Part shown: in pieces, positions 38,453-52,731 of the stretch
How positions within the stretch are numbered: the first letter of the stretch is position 1
Layout of the letters: each line of letters begins with the position of its first letter
Origin: Cellulomonas timonensis
Lineage (GTDB): Bacteria > Actinomycetota > Actinomycetes > Actinomycetales > Cellulomonadaceae
Direction of reading: 5' to 3'
DNA length: 64,000 nt
Assembly (NCBI RefSeq): GCF_900046455.1
Contig: NZ_FCOT01000013.1
Span: 1 to 64,000 of the forward strand
Program-made: the position numbers and the translations under genes
The notes under the pieces: model-generated
Databases searched by the model: none
What the model was told of the DNA's origin: nothing
Seen by the model: only the letters and a program-made list of their open reading frames with translations

Positions 38453-39709
38453 GTGAGCAGCACGAGCCTTGGCATGGCCCACACGAGCAGCCGATCGGCG
38501 ATCCTCGACGTCATCCGGGCCGCCGGCACCATCAGCCGCGTCGAGCTCACCCATGCCACCGGCCTCACCGGCGCCACCATCTCGACGGTCGTGCGCCGCC
38601 TGATGAACGAGGGGCTCGTCGTCGAGGCGGGGCAGGCCGAGTCCACCGGCGGCAAACCCCGCAGGCTGCTCCGGCTCGATCCGAACGCCCGGTACGCCGT
38701 GGGGGTGCACCTCGACCACGCGGGCATCACCTACGTGCTCGCGAACCTCGGCGGGGCGATCGTGGGCCGGTGGCGCAAGTCCGGCGCGGGCTCCGACGAC
38801 CCGCAGGAGGTCGTCACCCGCATGGTCGGCGAGATCGACGCGATGATCACCCGCGTCGGGGTCGACCACGCCCGCGTGCTCGGCATCGGCGTGGTCTCGC
38901 CCGGGCCGATCACGGCATCTGTCGGCATGGTGCTGGCGCCGCCGATCATGCAGCGGTGGGCCGACTACCCGCTCGGCGACGCTCTCGAGGACGCGGTCGG
39001 GGTGCCCGTGCTGCTCGACAACGACGCGACGGCCGCCGCGATCGGCGAGTACTGGGCGGGCGGCATCGAGACGACGTCCGCGTTCGCGGCCCTGTACATG
39101 GGCACCGGCATCGGCGCGGGCGTGCTCGTCAACGGCACCGTCTACCGGGGCTCGTCCTCGAACGCCGGGGAGGTCGGCCACATCTGCGTGGACGTGGACG
39201 GGCCGGAGTGCTGGTGCGGAAGCCAGGGTTGTGTCGAGGCGCTCGCCGGGCCCGCTGCCGTGGTCGCCGCCGCGCAGGCCCAGGGACTCGACCTCGGCCA
39301 GCCGGACCGCACCATCGCCGAGCAGTTCGCGGCCGTCGCCCGCGCCGCGCTGCGCGGGGAGCCCGCCGCACAGGAGATCCTGCAGCGCTCGGCCCGGTTC
39401 ATCGGCGTCGCCGCCCAGACGTTGGCGAACGTCATGGACCTGGACCTGGTGGTCCTGACCGGGCCGTCGTTCGCGCTCGCGGGCTCCATCTACCTGCCCA
39501 CCGTCGAGGACCAGCTCGGGCGCTCGTTCTTCGCGCGGGGCAGCCACCCCGTGCGCGTGACGATCTCCTCCAACGCGTCCGAGGCCGCCGCGGTGGGCGC
39601 CGCGGCGCTCGTGCTGCAGAGCGAGCTGGCGCCGCGGCAGTCGGGCCTGCGGATCCCCGCGGAGCTCATGGCCGAGGGCGACGGGAAGCCGGTGCAGGCC
39701 CTGGCTTGA
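38453..39709 (+). CDS. ROK-family transcriptional repressor
   Basis: The protein has 418 residues. An N-terminal winged helix-turn-helix (SRSAILDVIRAAGTISRVEL at about 12-31, recognition helix near LTGATISTVVRRLMNEG) is joined to a sugar-kinase-like ROK domain. The DNDATAAAIGEYWAGG block near 187 and the zinc motif CWCGSQGCVEALAG near 255 are present. Such proteins repress sugar genes until a sugar binds. Its position after the transporter and near the beta-mannosidase and alpha-galactosidase makes it the likely regulator of this locus. GTG 38453 follows AGGAGA. Confidence 0.92.
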   Translation: MSSTSLGMAHTSSRSAILDVIRAAGTISRVELTHATGLTGATISTVVRRLMNEGLVVEAGQAESTGGKPRRLLRLDPNARYAVGVHLDHAGITYVLANLGGAIVGRWRKSGAGSDDPQEVVTRMVGEIDAMITRVGVDHARVLGIGVVSPGPITASVGMVLAPPIMQRWADYPLGDALEDAVGVPVLLDNDATAAAIGEYWAGGIETTSAFAALYMGTGIGAGVLVNGTVYRGSSSNAGEVGHICVDVDGPECWCGSQGCVEALAGPAAVVAAAQAQGLDLGQPDRTIAEQFAAVARAALRGEPAAQEILQRSARFIGVAAQTLANVMDLDLVVLTGPSFALAGSIYLPTVEDQLGRSFFARGSHPVRVTISSNASEAAAVGAAALVLQSELAPRQSGLRIPAELMAEGDGKPVQALA

Positions 39710-39713
39710 GCGA

Positions 39714-41137
39714 TCAGGCGAGCAGCCGGGTGATCGCCATCAGCGGGATGGGCAGCCACGCGGGCCGGTTGCGGGCCTCGTACACGGCCTCGTACAGCGC
39801 CTTGTCGAGCTCGAGCGCGCGCAGGAGCTGGGCGCGCGTCTCCAGGCTGATCGCGTCCGGGTCGCCGTCGGCGCCGTGCTGCGGCTGCGCGCAGAGCCGG
39901 GCGTCGCGGTAGCCGACGAGCAGGCCCTCCCGGGCGGAGTCCGTCCACGCCAGCGCCGCCGCCTCGTCGGGGATGCCGTCGGCGCCGCTCGCCGCGCCCA
40001 CCGCCGCCGCGTAGTCGAAGGACCGCAGCATCCCCGCGACGTCCCGCAGCGCCAGGTCGGGGCGGATGCGGGCCGCCACCGGCGCCAGCGGCTCGCCCTC
40101 GAAGTCGGTGATGAACCAGACGTCGTCGGCGTAGAGCGCCTGGCCCAGGTGCAGGTCGCCGTGGATGCGCTGCGGGGCTGGCAGGCGGTCGAGGTGCTGG
40201 GTGCGGACGGCGAGGTCCTCGACGGCGCCCGCGAACTTGTCGAGCACGGGCACGGCGGCCGCGGCCCAGCGGAAGCGGTCGCGCACTGCCTGGGCGACAG
40301 AGCTCGCGCGGTGCACGGTGGCGGGCGGCGGCGGCACGGGGAGCGCGGCGGCGAGGGCCCCGTGCATGCCGGCCACGACCCCGCCGAGCGCGCGGGCATG
40401 CGCGGCGAACGACCCGCCCCGCCCCGCCATCGCGCAGGCGAGCTCAAAGCCGTCCTGCGCGCCGGACAGGAACTGGCTGAGCACGGCCAGGTGCCCCTCG
40501 GCGATCTCCGCCCGGTCCGGCCAGGCGCCGTCGAGCCAGCCCAGCGGGCGTGGCACGTGTCGCCACCCGTGCGCGGCGAGCGCCCGGGGCACGTCGACGT
40601 CCGGGTTGTCGCCGGGGGACAGGGTGCGGAAGACCTTGAGGATGGCGGGGCCGGGCGGCAGCCCGCGCTCGTGGGCGACCGCATCGTCGGCGGGCAGCAC
40701 CACTGACGTGTTCGACTGCTCGCCGGTGAGCACCCGCGCGCGCTCCGGGTCGACAGCGGCGCCGGGGCCGTCCGCGGCAGCCAGCCAGGCCCGCAGGAAC
40801 GCCGGGTCCCCGCAGCCGTCGTGCACCTCCATCGGCGGGGCGCCGGCCACGCCGATCCACGAGGCGACCACGCCCTCGTCCGGGCCGCCGGGGCCGCCCG
40901 GGAGCCTCAGCGTCACGGGGATCTGCAGCACCACGTCCGTGCCCGGCGCGGTGGCGCGCACGAACAGGATCCGGACCCGGGCCTCGCCGCGTGGGTCGAT
41001 CAGCTCACGCGCGCCCACCAGGTCCAGCGCGGCCACCACCCCCTTGACCGGGAACCAGCGCCGCTCCGGGAGCCAGTCCGCGAGCAACTGGACGAGCTCG
41101 CCGTCCACGAGGTCGTCGGCCGCGCCGGGGGCCGCCA

Positions 41138-41138
<1 letters not shown>
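39714..41138 (-). CDS. mak: Maltokinase (Pep2/Mak)
   Basis: The enzyme has 474 residues and phosphorylates maltose to maltose 1-phosphate with ATP, feeding GlgE. An N-terminal cap (LLADWLPERRWFPVKG near 19) precedes the kinase-like fold. The catalytic motif is IHGDLHLGQALY near 319 and the metal motif FITDFEGEP near 334. It ends 4 bases from the convergent ROK gene. ATG 41138 overlaps the treS stop by one base; an in-frame GTG 3 bases earlier is an equal alternative. The operon order is glgE-treS-mak, read leftwards. Confidence 0.93.
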
Positions 41139-42900
<1,762 letters not shown>

Positions 42901-42904
<4 letters not shown>

Positions 42905-44994
42905 GCCGGGTCCGCCTGGACCACGTGCGCGGCGCGGACAGCCGGGTCCAGCCGCACGTAGACCGTGGACCCCCAGGCGTAGGTCTCCTCCGAGAGGAGG
43001 TCATGTGCCACGAAGAGGCCGGTGGGCTCGCTGCCCGGGCGGGGCAGCCCGAGGGCCGCCAGGTCGAGGTGGACCAGGCCCTCACGGGCCTGGAACGGGT
43101 CGAGGTTCACGACGACGATGATGGTGTCCGGCCTGCCCGTCGGCGAGTCCTGGGCGGACAGGCTCCGCGAGAAGCACACCAGCGCGTCGTCGGTGGTGGG
43201 GTGCACCACGAGGTCGCGGAGCTGGCGCAGCGCCGGATGCTGGTGGCGGATCGCGTTGAGCTTGCGGATCAGCTCGGCGATGCCGAACTGGTCGGCGCGA
43301 CTCCAGTCGCGCGGCTTGAACTCGTACTTCTCGTTGTCGATCTGCTCCTCGACGCCCGGCCGGGGCACGTTCTCGACGAGCTCGTAGCCCGAGTAGACGC
43401 CCCAGCTCGGCGATCCCAGCGCGGCGAGCACCGCGCGCACGGCGAAGCCGGCGACGCCGCCCTGCTGCAGGTACGGCGGCAGGATGTCGTGCGTCGTCGG
43501 CCAGAAGTTCGGCCGCATCCACGAGCCCTGCTCGCCGGACACCTCGCGCAGGTACTCCTCCAGCTCCGGCTTGGAGTTGCGCCAGGTGAAGTACGTGTAC
43601 GACTGGTGGAAGCCGATCCGGGCCAGGTTGAGCATCATCGCCGGGCGGGTGAACGCCTCCGACAGGAAGATCACCTCGGGATGGGCAGCGCGGACGTCCG
43701 CGAGCAGCCGCTCCCAGAACGGCAGCGGCTTGGTGTGCGGGTTGTCGACGCGGAACGCCGTGACCCCGTGGTCGATCCACACCTGCAGCACCCGGCGGAT
43801 CTCCTGGTAGATGCCCTCGGGGTCGTTGTCGAAGTTGAGCGGGTAGATGTCCTGGTACTTCTTGGGCGGGTTCTCCGCGTAGGCGATGGTGCCGTCCGCG
43901 CGGGTCGTGAACCACTCCGGGTGCTCGGTGACCCACGGGTGGTCCGGCGACGCCTGGAGCGCCAGGTCCAGGGCCACCTCGAGGCCCAGGCCGCGGGCGG
44001 TCGCCACGAAGGCGTCGAAGTCCTCGAACGTGCCCAGCGCCGGGTCGATGGCGTCGTGGCCGCCGTCGGGCGAGCCGATCGCATACGGCGAGCCGGGCTC
44101 GTCGGGCTGGGCAGTCAGCGAGTTGTTCCGGCCCTTGCGGTACGTCGTGCCGATCGGGTGCACCGGTGTCAGGTAGACGATGTCGAAGCCCAGGTCCGCG
44201 ATGCGGGGCAGCTCGAGCGCGGCGGTGCGGAAGGTGCCCGACGTCCACTGGCCGGTCTCCGGGTCGCGCAACGCGCCCGCCGACCTCGGGAACATCTCGT
44301 ACCAGGCGCCCGCGAGCGCGAGCTCGCGGTCCACCTGGAGCGGGTACACCGGCGACGGGCTGACCAGGTCGCGCAGCGGGTGCTCGTCGAGCACGGCGCG
44401 CACCGGGTCGCCCAGCGCCGCGGCGAGGCGGGCCTGCGGCGGCCGCGCGGTGTCGCGCAGGGCGGTCACCGCGCCGAGCAGCACCCGGGCGGCCGGCTCG
44501 GGCAGCGCCTCGCCGCCGTTGCGCTGGGCCGCGCGCTCGAGCAGCAGCGCGCCCTCGGCGAGCATCAGCTCGACGTCGATGCCCGCCTCGACCTTGATCG
44601 ACGCGTCATGCGCCCACGTCGCGTACGGATCGGACCAGCCCTCCACCCGGAAGCCCCACAGGCCCAGGGAGTCGGGCACGAGCCGGCCCTCGAAGCGGTC
44701 CAGGCCGGGCGCGATGTCCACCATGCGGGTGCGCGCCCGGTCACGGCCGTCGGGGCCCACCAGCACGGCCGTGGCGGCGACGGCGTCATGGCCCTCGCGG
44801 AACACGGTGGCGCGGATGGGCACCGCCTCGCCGACCACGGCCTTGGCGGGCCATCGGCCGGCGTCGACGACGGGGGAGAGGTCGACCACGGGGATGCGCC
44901 CGATCGGGGGTCCGTCAGCGTGGGGCTTGGGGAGTGCCGAGGTGCGGGCGCGACGCGGTGTCGCCGGGGGGACCTGCGGTGGTGTCTGCGTCAC
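42901..44994 (-). CDS. glgE: Alpha-1,4-glucan:maltose-1-phosphate maltosyltransferase GlgE
   Basis: The enzyme has 697 residues and adds maltosyl units from maltose 1-phosphate to alpha-glucan. GlgE features are [20 protein letters not shown] near 31-50, the [20 protein letters not shown] block near 379, nucleophile [15 protein letters not shown] (about D417) and acid/base [12 protein letters not shown] (about E446). GTG 44994 is preceded by TAGGTT at 6 bases without a Shine-Dalgarno sequence, so it is probably leaderless. It is divergent from glgP, also apparently leaderless. It heads the glgE-treS-mak operon. Confidence 0.96.
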
Positions 44995-45000
44995 GGTCCG

Positions 45001-45006
45001 AACCTA
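45001..45006 (-). promoter_or_regulatory. Candidate -10 of leaderless glgE
   Basis: TAGGTT on the minus strand lies 6 bases before GTG 44994. The 164-base glgE-glgP divergent region also carries the matching TAGTGT in front of glgP at 45146-45151 and no other gene. Confidence 0.55.
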
Positions 45007-45145
45007 TCCACTCCGTGGTGGTCAGAGCATCCGCTGGCCACGGCGCGCCCCAGGTCGGGCGGCATTCGCGACCCGTGAGCGACCCCGACGCGCCCGGGCG
45101 CGCCTCAGCAGCGCGTTCGGGGTGTGCGCAGGGGGTTGACCTGCG

Positions 45146-45151
45146 TAGTGT
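45146..45151 (+). promoter_or_regulatory. Candidate -10 of leaderless glgP
   Basis: TAGTGT lies 7 bases before GTG 45159; no purine-rich ribosome-binding site is seen. The geometry matches other starts in this half of the window. Confidence 0.5.
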
Positions 45152-45158
45152 CGGGCAC

Positions 45159-47735
45159 GTGAGAGCGATCAGACGATTCACCGTCCGCACTGTTCTGCCG
45201 GCAGAGCTCGCTGACCTCGACGAGCTAGCCCATAACCTGCGCTGGTCGTGGCATGCGCCCACACGCGACCTGTTCGCCTCGATCGACGAGGAGCTGTGGG
45301 CCCAGGTGGGCGGCGATCCCGTCGCGCTGCTGGGCGCGCTGGCGCCGGGCCGCCTCGCCGCGCTCGCGGCCGATGAGGCGTTCGTCGGACGGGTGCAGGC
45401 CGCTGCCGCCGATCTGCAGCGCTACCTCACGGCGCCGCGCTGGTACCAGGAGCAGGACCCTGAGGACCTGCCCGCCTCGATCGCCTACTTCTCGCCGGAG
45501 TACGGCATCACCTCGGTGCTGCCCCAGTACTCGGGCGGCCTCGGCATCCTGGCCGGCGACCACCTCAAGAGCGCCTCCGACCTCGGGGTGCCGATCGTGG
45601 GCGTCGGGCTGCTCTACGGCTCCGGCTACTTCAAGCAGTCGCTCACCCGCGACGGCTGGCAGCTCGAGACGTACCCGGTGCTGGACCCCGACGGGCTCCC
45701 GCTCAGGCTGCTGCGCGAGGAGGACGGCGCCCCGGCGCTGGTGAGCATCTCCCTGCCGGGCGGGCGCGCCCTGCACGCGCACATCTGGTCCGCCGCCGTC
45801 GGCCGGATCCCGCTGCTGCTGCTCGACTCCGACGTCCCCGAGAATGACGAGCTCGCCCGGAAGGTCACCGACCGGCTCTACGGCGGCGGCGGCGAGTACC
45901 GGCTGCAGCAGGAGCTGCTGCTGGGCGTCGGCGGGGTCCGCGCGCTGCGGCTGTGGTCTCAGCTCACCGGGGCGCCCGCCCCCGAGGTCTTCCACATGAA
46001 CGAGGGCCACGCCGGCCTCCTCGGCGTGGAGCGCATCCGCGAGCTCGTCACCGACAAGGGCCTGGACTTCGACTCGGCGCGCGAGGCCGTGCGCGCGTCG
46101 ACGGTGTTCACGACCCACACCCCGGTGCCCGCCGGCATCGACCGCTTCGAGGCGCGGCTCGTCCGCCAGTACTTCGGCGAGGACAACGCCGTCGAGGGCG
46201 TCCCCGTGGAGCGCGTGCTCGAGCTCGGCGCCGAGGACTACGAGGGTGGCGACCCGCTGCTGTTCAACATGGCGGTGCTGGGCCTGCGCCTCGGCGGCCG
46301 TGCGAACGGCGTCTCGCTGCTGCACGGCGACGTGTCCCGGAACATGTTCAACGGGCTGTGGGAGGGGTTCGACGCGGCCGAGGTCCCCATCGGCTCCATC
46401 ACCAACGGCGTGCACTCCCCGACATGGGTGGACCGCAAGCTGGCCGACTTGGCAGCCGCCCGGCTCACCCCGGAGGAGGTCGCCACCGGCACGGGCTGGC
46501 TGCGACCGGACGGCGTGACCGACGTCGAGCTGTGGCAGGTGCGCCACGAGCTGCGCGCCCAGCTCGTCGCGGACGCGCGCGATCGGGTCGGGTCGTCCTG
46601 GCACCAGCGCGGCGCGAGCCCGGCCGAGCTGGGCTGGCTGGACGACGTCCTCTCGCCTGACGTCCTCACCATCGGCTTCGCGCGTCGTGTGCCGACGTAC
46701 AAGCGGCTCACGCTGATGCTGCGCGACCCCGTCCGGCTGCGCGCGCTGCTCACCGACCCGGATCGCCCGGTGCAGCTCGTGGTCGCCGGCAAGTCCCACC
46801 CCGCCGACGACCAGGGCAAGCGGCTCATCCAGCAACTGGTGCGCTTCGCTGACGAGCCGGACGTGCGCCACCGCATCGTCTTCCTGCCGAACTACGACAT
46901 CGGGATGGCGCAGACCCTGCTGCCGGGCTGCGACGTGTGGCTCAACAACCCGCTGCGCCCGCTGGAGGCGTCCGGCACGTCCGGGATGAAGTCCGCCCTC
47001 AACGGTGGCCTCAACCTGTCCGTGCTCGACGGCTGGTGGGACGAGTGGTTCGACGGCGAGAACGGCTGGGCCATCCCCACCGCCGACGGCGTCGACGACG
47101 CCGAGCGCCGGGACGACCTGGAGGCGGCGGCGCTGTACGACCTCATCGAGCACCAGGTCGCGGCCCGGTTCTACGACCGGGACGAGCGCGGCCTGCCGGT
47201 GCACTGGCTCGAGATGGTCCGCCACACGCTGGCCACGCTCGGGCCCAAGGTCCAGGCCACCCGCATGGTCGCCGACTACGTGCGCCACCTGTACGTCCCC
47301 GCCGGGGTCGCGGGCCGGGAACTCGAGGCCGACGACTTCGCCGGGGCGCGCGAGCTGGCGCGCTGGAAGGAGCGCGTGCGGGCCGGCTGGAGCCAGGTCC
47401 GCGTGGACCATGTCGAGTCCGGCGGCGTCGGCGACGTGCCGCAGGTCGGCGACGAGATGAACGTCAAGGCCTACATCTCCCTCGGCCAGCTCACCCCCCA
47501 GGACGTCGAGGTGCAGGTGCTGCACGGGCACGTCCGGGAGGACGACGAGCTGTCCACCTTCGCGGTGTCGGCGTTGCAGGTCGCCGAGACGTTCGAGGTG
47601 GGCCGCTATGCGTTCGCGGGCACGGTGCGCCTCGAGTCGTCCGGCTCCTTCGGCTACACCGTGCGGATCGTGCCACGGCACCGCGGGCTGACGTCGGTCG
47701 CCGATGTGGGGCTGGTCGCGAACGCCGCGAGCTGA
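45159..47735 (+). CDS. glgP: Alpha-glucan phosphorylase GlgP
   Basis: The enzyme has 858 residues and releases glucose 1-phosphate from alpha-glucan. The N-terminal NLRWSWHAPTRDLF near 25, YFSPEYGITSVLPQYSGGLG near 109-128 and the pyridoxal-phosphate lysine in SGTSGMKSALNGGLN (about K611) identify the short bacterial/archaeal-type GlgP family, which is related to MalP but lacks its regulatory sites. Its start pairs with a -10 hexamer for a leaderless transcript. It faces away from the glgE operon, so synthesis and breakdown share one divergent control region. Confidence 0.95.
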   Translation: MRAIRRFTVRTVLPAELADLDELAHNLRWSWHAPTRDLFASIDEELWAQVGGDPVALLGALAPGRLAALAADEAFVGRVQAAAADLQRYLTAPRWYQEQDPEDLPASIAYFSPEYGITSVLPQYSGGLGILAGDHLKSASDLGVPIVGVGLLYGSGYFKQSLTRDGWQLETYPVLDPDGLPLRLLREEDGAPALVSISLPGGRALHAHIWSAAVGRIPLLLLDSDVPENDELARKVTDRLYGGGGEYRLQQELLLGVGGVRALRLWSQLTGAPAPEVFHMNEGHAGLLGVERIRELVTDKGLDFDSAREAVRASTVFTTHTPVPAGIDRFEARLVRQYFGEDNAVEGVPVERVLELGAEDYEGGDPLLFNMAVLGLRLGGRANGVSLLHGDVSRNMFNGLWEGFDAAEVPIGSITNGVHSPTWVDRKLADLAAARLTPEEVATGTGWLRPDGVTDVELWQVRHELRAQLVADARDRVGSSWHQRGASPAELGWLDDVLSPDVLTIGFARRVPTYKRLTLMLRDPVRLRALLTDPDRPVQLVVAGKSHPADDQGKRLIQQLVRFADEPDVRHRIVFLPNYDIGMAQTLLPGCDVWLNNPLRPLEASGTSGMKSALNGGLNLSVLDGWWDEWFDGENGWAIPTADGVDDAERRDDLEAAALYDLIEHQVAARFYDRDERGLPVHWLEMVRHTLATLGPKVQATRMVADYVRHLYVPAGVAGRELEADDFAGARELARWKERVRAGWSQVRVDHVESGGVGDVPQVGDEMNVKAYISLGQLTPQDVEVQVLHGHVREDDELSTFAVSALQVAETFEVGRYAFAGTVRLESSGSFGYTVRIVPRHRGLTSVADVGLVANAAS

Positions 47736-47784
47736 CCCCGCCGCGATGTGACCCCGCGGTGATCTGACCCAGGGCGCTCGTCGA

Positions 47785-49500
47785 TCAGCCGCTGAGCTGG
47801 TCGGCGAGCGCCTTGCCGGTGGTGCGCCCGGTGAACAGGCAGCCGCCCAGGAAGGTCCCCTCGAGCGCGCGCCGGCCGTGCGCGCCACCACCGCCGAAGC
47901 CCGCCGCCTCGCCGACCGCGAACAGCCCGGGCAGCGCGCCCCCGCCGGGCCGCAGCACCCTGCCATCGGTGTCGGTGAGCAGGCCGCCCAGGGTCTTGCG
48001 GGTCAGCACCGACAAGCGCACCGCCAGCAGCGGCCCGTGCGCGGGGTCGAGCAGCTCATGCGGCTTGGCCACCCGGATCACCCGGTCCACCACATAGCGG
48101 CGGGCCATCGCCGTGGCCGTGACCTGCAGGTCCTTGCCGAGGCCGGTCCGCACCTGGCGGTCGCGGTCCCGGATCGTGCGGTCGAGCCGCCCGGGGTCGA
48201 TGCGGTCCGTGCCGGTCAGGGCGTTCATCCGCGCGGCGAGCTCCCCGGGCGTGTCCGCCCACAGGAACTCCTCCGAGTGCTGGGCGAAGGCCTCCACCGG
48301 CCCCACGGCGCCGGGACGCACGCGCTGCAGCAGCAGCCTGAGGTCCTTGCCGGTCAGGTCGGGGTTCTGCTCCGAGCCGGAGAGCGCGAACTCGGCGCCC
48401 AGGATCGTCTTGTCCAGCACGAACCACGAGTGGTCGTCCCCACGGCCGGTGATGTGCTGCAGCGCGCCGAGCGAGTCGAAGCCGGGGAACAGCGGCGAGG
48501 GCAGGCGGTGGCCGTCGGCGTCGAGCCACAGCGAGCTGGGGCCGGGCAGGATGCGGATGCCGTGCCGCCCCCACACGGGCGAGTGGTTCGTGACGCCCTC
48601 GGGGTAGTGCCACATGCGGTCCTCGTGGACCACGGCGGCCCCCGCGCCCCGGGCGGCCTCGATGCCCGATCCGTCGACGTGGTCCGGCACGCCCGACAGC
48701 ATCCGCTCCGGCAGGCGCCCCGCTCGCTCCGGCCAGGCGGCCCGGACCAGGTCGTGGTTCGCCCCGATGCCGCCGGTGGCGATCACCACGGCGCTCGCGG
48801 CCAGCTCGAACTGCCCCACGGCCTCGCGTGAGCTCGGCGCCCCGCGCGCCGCGCCGTCGGCGGCCAGGACGTCCCCGCGCACCCCTGTGACCCGGCCGTC
48901 CGTCAGCACGAGGCCGGTCACCCGGCGCCGGAACATCCCCGTCAGGAGGCCCGCGGCGCGCGCGTCGAGCAGCGCCCGCACGAACGGCTCGAGGATGCCC
49001 GGCCCAGTGCCCCAGGTGACGTGGAACCGGGGCACCGAGTTGCCATGCCCGTCGGCCAGGTACCCGCCGCGCTCGGCCCACTGCACCAGGGGGAACCAGC
49101 GCACGCCCTGCGCGTGCAGCCAAGGGCGCATCTCGCCCGCGGCGAAGTCGATGAACCCCTCGGCCCAGGCGCGCGACCACTCGTCGCCGCCGCCCGGGGC
49201 GCCGCCCGCGTCGAAGTCCGCCGAGCCCAGCCAGTCCGCGAGCGCCAGGTCGGCGGTGTCCCGGATCCCGAGTCGGCGCTGCTCGGGCGAGTCGACCAGG
49301 AACAAGCCGCCGAAGGACCACCAGGCCTGCCCGCCCAAAGCCGCGGGGCCCTCGGCGTCGACGAGCGTGACGTGACGGCCGGCAGCGGTGAGCTCGGCGG
49401 CGGTGACGAGCCCCGCGAGGCCCGCCCCCACGACGATCACGTCGGTGGCGCGCTGCGGGCGCTGCGGGACCTGCTGCGGACTGACGGCGGTGTCGGCCAT
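47785..49500 (-). CDS. FAD-binding dehydrogenase (fumarate reductase/KstD fold)
   Basis: This flavoprotein has 571 residues. The FAD-binding motif DVIVVGAGLAGLVTAAELT is at about 20-38, GGIGANHDLVRAAWP is near 290, and the C-terminal LPGLFAVGEAAGFGGGGAHG with the RRALEGTFLGGCLFTGR block is near 525. The family includes 3-ketosteroid delta-1-dehydrogenase-like and fumarate reductase-like proteins; the substrate of this subgroup is not known. It begins 20 bases after glgX on the same strand, but TACGCT 6 bases before ATG 49500 suggests an independent leaderless promoter. There is no clear functional link to glucan metabolism. Confidence 0.88.
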   Translation of the reverse strand: MADTAVSPQQVPQRPQRATDVIVVGAGLAGLVTAAELTAAGRHVTLVDAEGPAALGGQAWWSFGGLFLVDSPEQRRLGIRDTADLALADWLGSADFDAGGAPGGGDEWSRAWAEGFIDFAAGEMRPWLHAQGVRWFPLVQWAERGGYLADGHGNSVPRFHVTWGTGPGILEPFVRALLDARAAGLLTGMFRRRVTGLVLTDGRVTGVRGDVLAADGAARGAPSSREAVGQFELAASAVVIATGGIGANHDLVRAAWPERAGRLPERMLSGVPDHVDGSGIEAARGAGAAVVHEDRMWHYPEGVTNHSPVWGRHGIRILPGPSSLWLDADGHRLPSPLFPGFDSLGALQHITGRGDDHSWFVLDKTILGAEFALSGSEQNPDLTGKDLRLLLQRVRPGAVGPVEAFAQHSEEFLWADTPGELAARMNALTGTDRIDPGRLDRTIRDRDRQVRTGLGKDLQVTATAMARRYVVDRVIRVAKPHELLDPAHGPLLAVRLSVLTRKTLGGLLTDTDGRVLRPGGGALPGLFAVGEAAGFGGGGAHGRRALEGTFLGGCLFTGRTTGKALADQLSG

Positions 49501-49520
49501 GCGCGCAGCGTAGCGGCGCG

Positions 49521-51794
<2,274 letters not shown>

Positions 51795-51903
51795 ACGGCC
51801 ATTCTGACGTGCCGGGCGGGCATGCGGCGTCGGAGGCCTGCCCATGGGCGTCCGCAGGGCGGACTGTGACGAGGGCGGGCTGGGGTCCGCGCGCCCCGGG
51901 AGG

Positions 51904-51909
51904 TAACGT
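51904..51909 (+). promoter_or_regulatory. Candidate -10 of leaderless etfB
   Basis: TAACGT lies 7 bases before GTG 51917 with no ribosome-binding site between. It faces away from the glgX start region. Confidence 0.5.
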
Positions 51910-51916
51910 TCCGCGG

Positions 51917-52705
51917 GTGAGAATCGTGGTGTGCGTCAAGCACGTGCCGGACATCCAGTCAGAGCGCTCCCTCCAGCCCGACGGCCGGATGGCCCGCGAC
52001 GGCGGTGACGGCACCCTCAACGAGTTGGACGAGAACGCCGTCGAGGCGGCCCTCGCCCTCGTCGAGGAGCACGGCGGCGAGGTCGTCGCCGTGACCGTGG
52101 GCCCGGACGACGCGGTGGACGCGGTGCGCCGGGCGTTGCAGATGGGCGCCGAGCAGGCCGTCCACGTCGTCGACGACGCGATCGCGGGATCCGATGTCTT
52201 CGGCACCGCGAAGGTGCTCGCCGCCGCCGTGCGCCGCCTCGGCGAGCAGGAGCCCGTCGACCTGGTGGTGACGGGGATGGCCGGGCTCGACGGCCTCACC
52301 TCCCTGCTGCCCGCCGCGCTCGCGACCGAGCTGGACCTGCCCCTGCTGGTCCTCGCGGCCGAGGTCGGCGTCACGGACGGCACGGTGCGGGTGCGCCGCG
52401 AGCTGGACCACGCCACCGAGGTGCTGCAAGCGCCGCTGCCCGCGCTCGTCTCGGTCACCGACCAGGCGAACGAGCCGCGCTACCCCAACTTCAAGGGCAT
52501 CATGGCGGCCCGCAAGAAGCCCGTCGACGTCCTCACGCTCGCCGACCTGGGGGTCGACCCGACCACCGTCGGCGCCGCGGGCGCGCGCACCGCGGTCCTC
52601 GAGGCGGCGCCCCGGCCCGCCCGCGAGGACCGCGTGCTGGTCACCGACGACGGCGAGGCGGGCCTGCGACTGGCGGCCTACCTCGTCGAGAACAAGCTCG
52701 TCTGA
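51917..52705 (+). CDS. etfB: Electron transfer flavoprotein subunit beta
   Basis: The protein has 262 residues, normal for EtfB. It begins with IVVCVKHVPDI and carries LNELDENAVEAALAL near 34, the GPDDAVDAVRRALQMGAEQA block near 60 and the family signature NEPRYPNFKGIMAARKKPV near 190. With EtfA it accepts electrons from acyl-CoA dehydrogenases and passes them to the quinone pool. It is the likely acceptor for the two dehydrogenases at 18.9-23.8 kb. GTG 51917 fits a leaderless transcript. EtfA follows after 26 bases. Confidence 0.96.
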   Translation: MRIVVCVKHVPDIQSERSLQPDGRMARDGGDGTLNELDENAVEAALALVEEHGGEVVAVTVGPDDAVDAVRRALQMGAEQAVHVVDDAIAGSDVFGTAKVLAAAVRRLGEQEPVDLVVTGMAGLDGLTSLLPAALATELDLPLLVLAAEVGVTDGTVRVRRELDHATEVLQAPLPALVSVTDQANEPRYPNFKGIMAARKKPVDVLTLADLGVDPTTVGAAGARTAVLEAAPRPAREDRVLVTDDGEAGLRLAAYLVENKLV

Positions 52706-52731
52706 GCGCAGCGACCGGAGGACCCCTGACG

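Noticed and set aside
45136-45141. TTGACC upstream of glgP as a -35 box
   Set aside because: It is only 4 bases from the proposed -10 TAGTGT, so the two cannot form one promoter. With normal spacing its -10 would lie inside the coding region.
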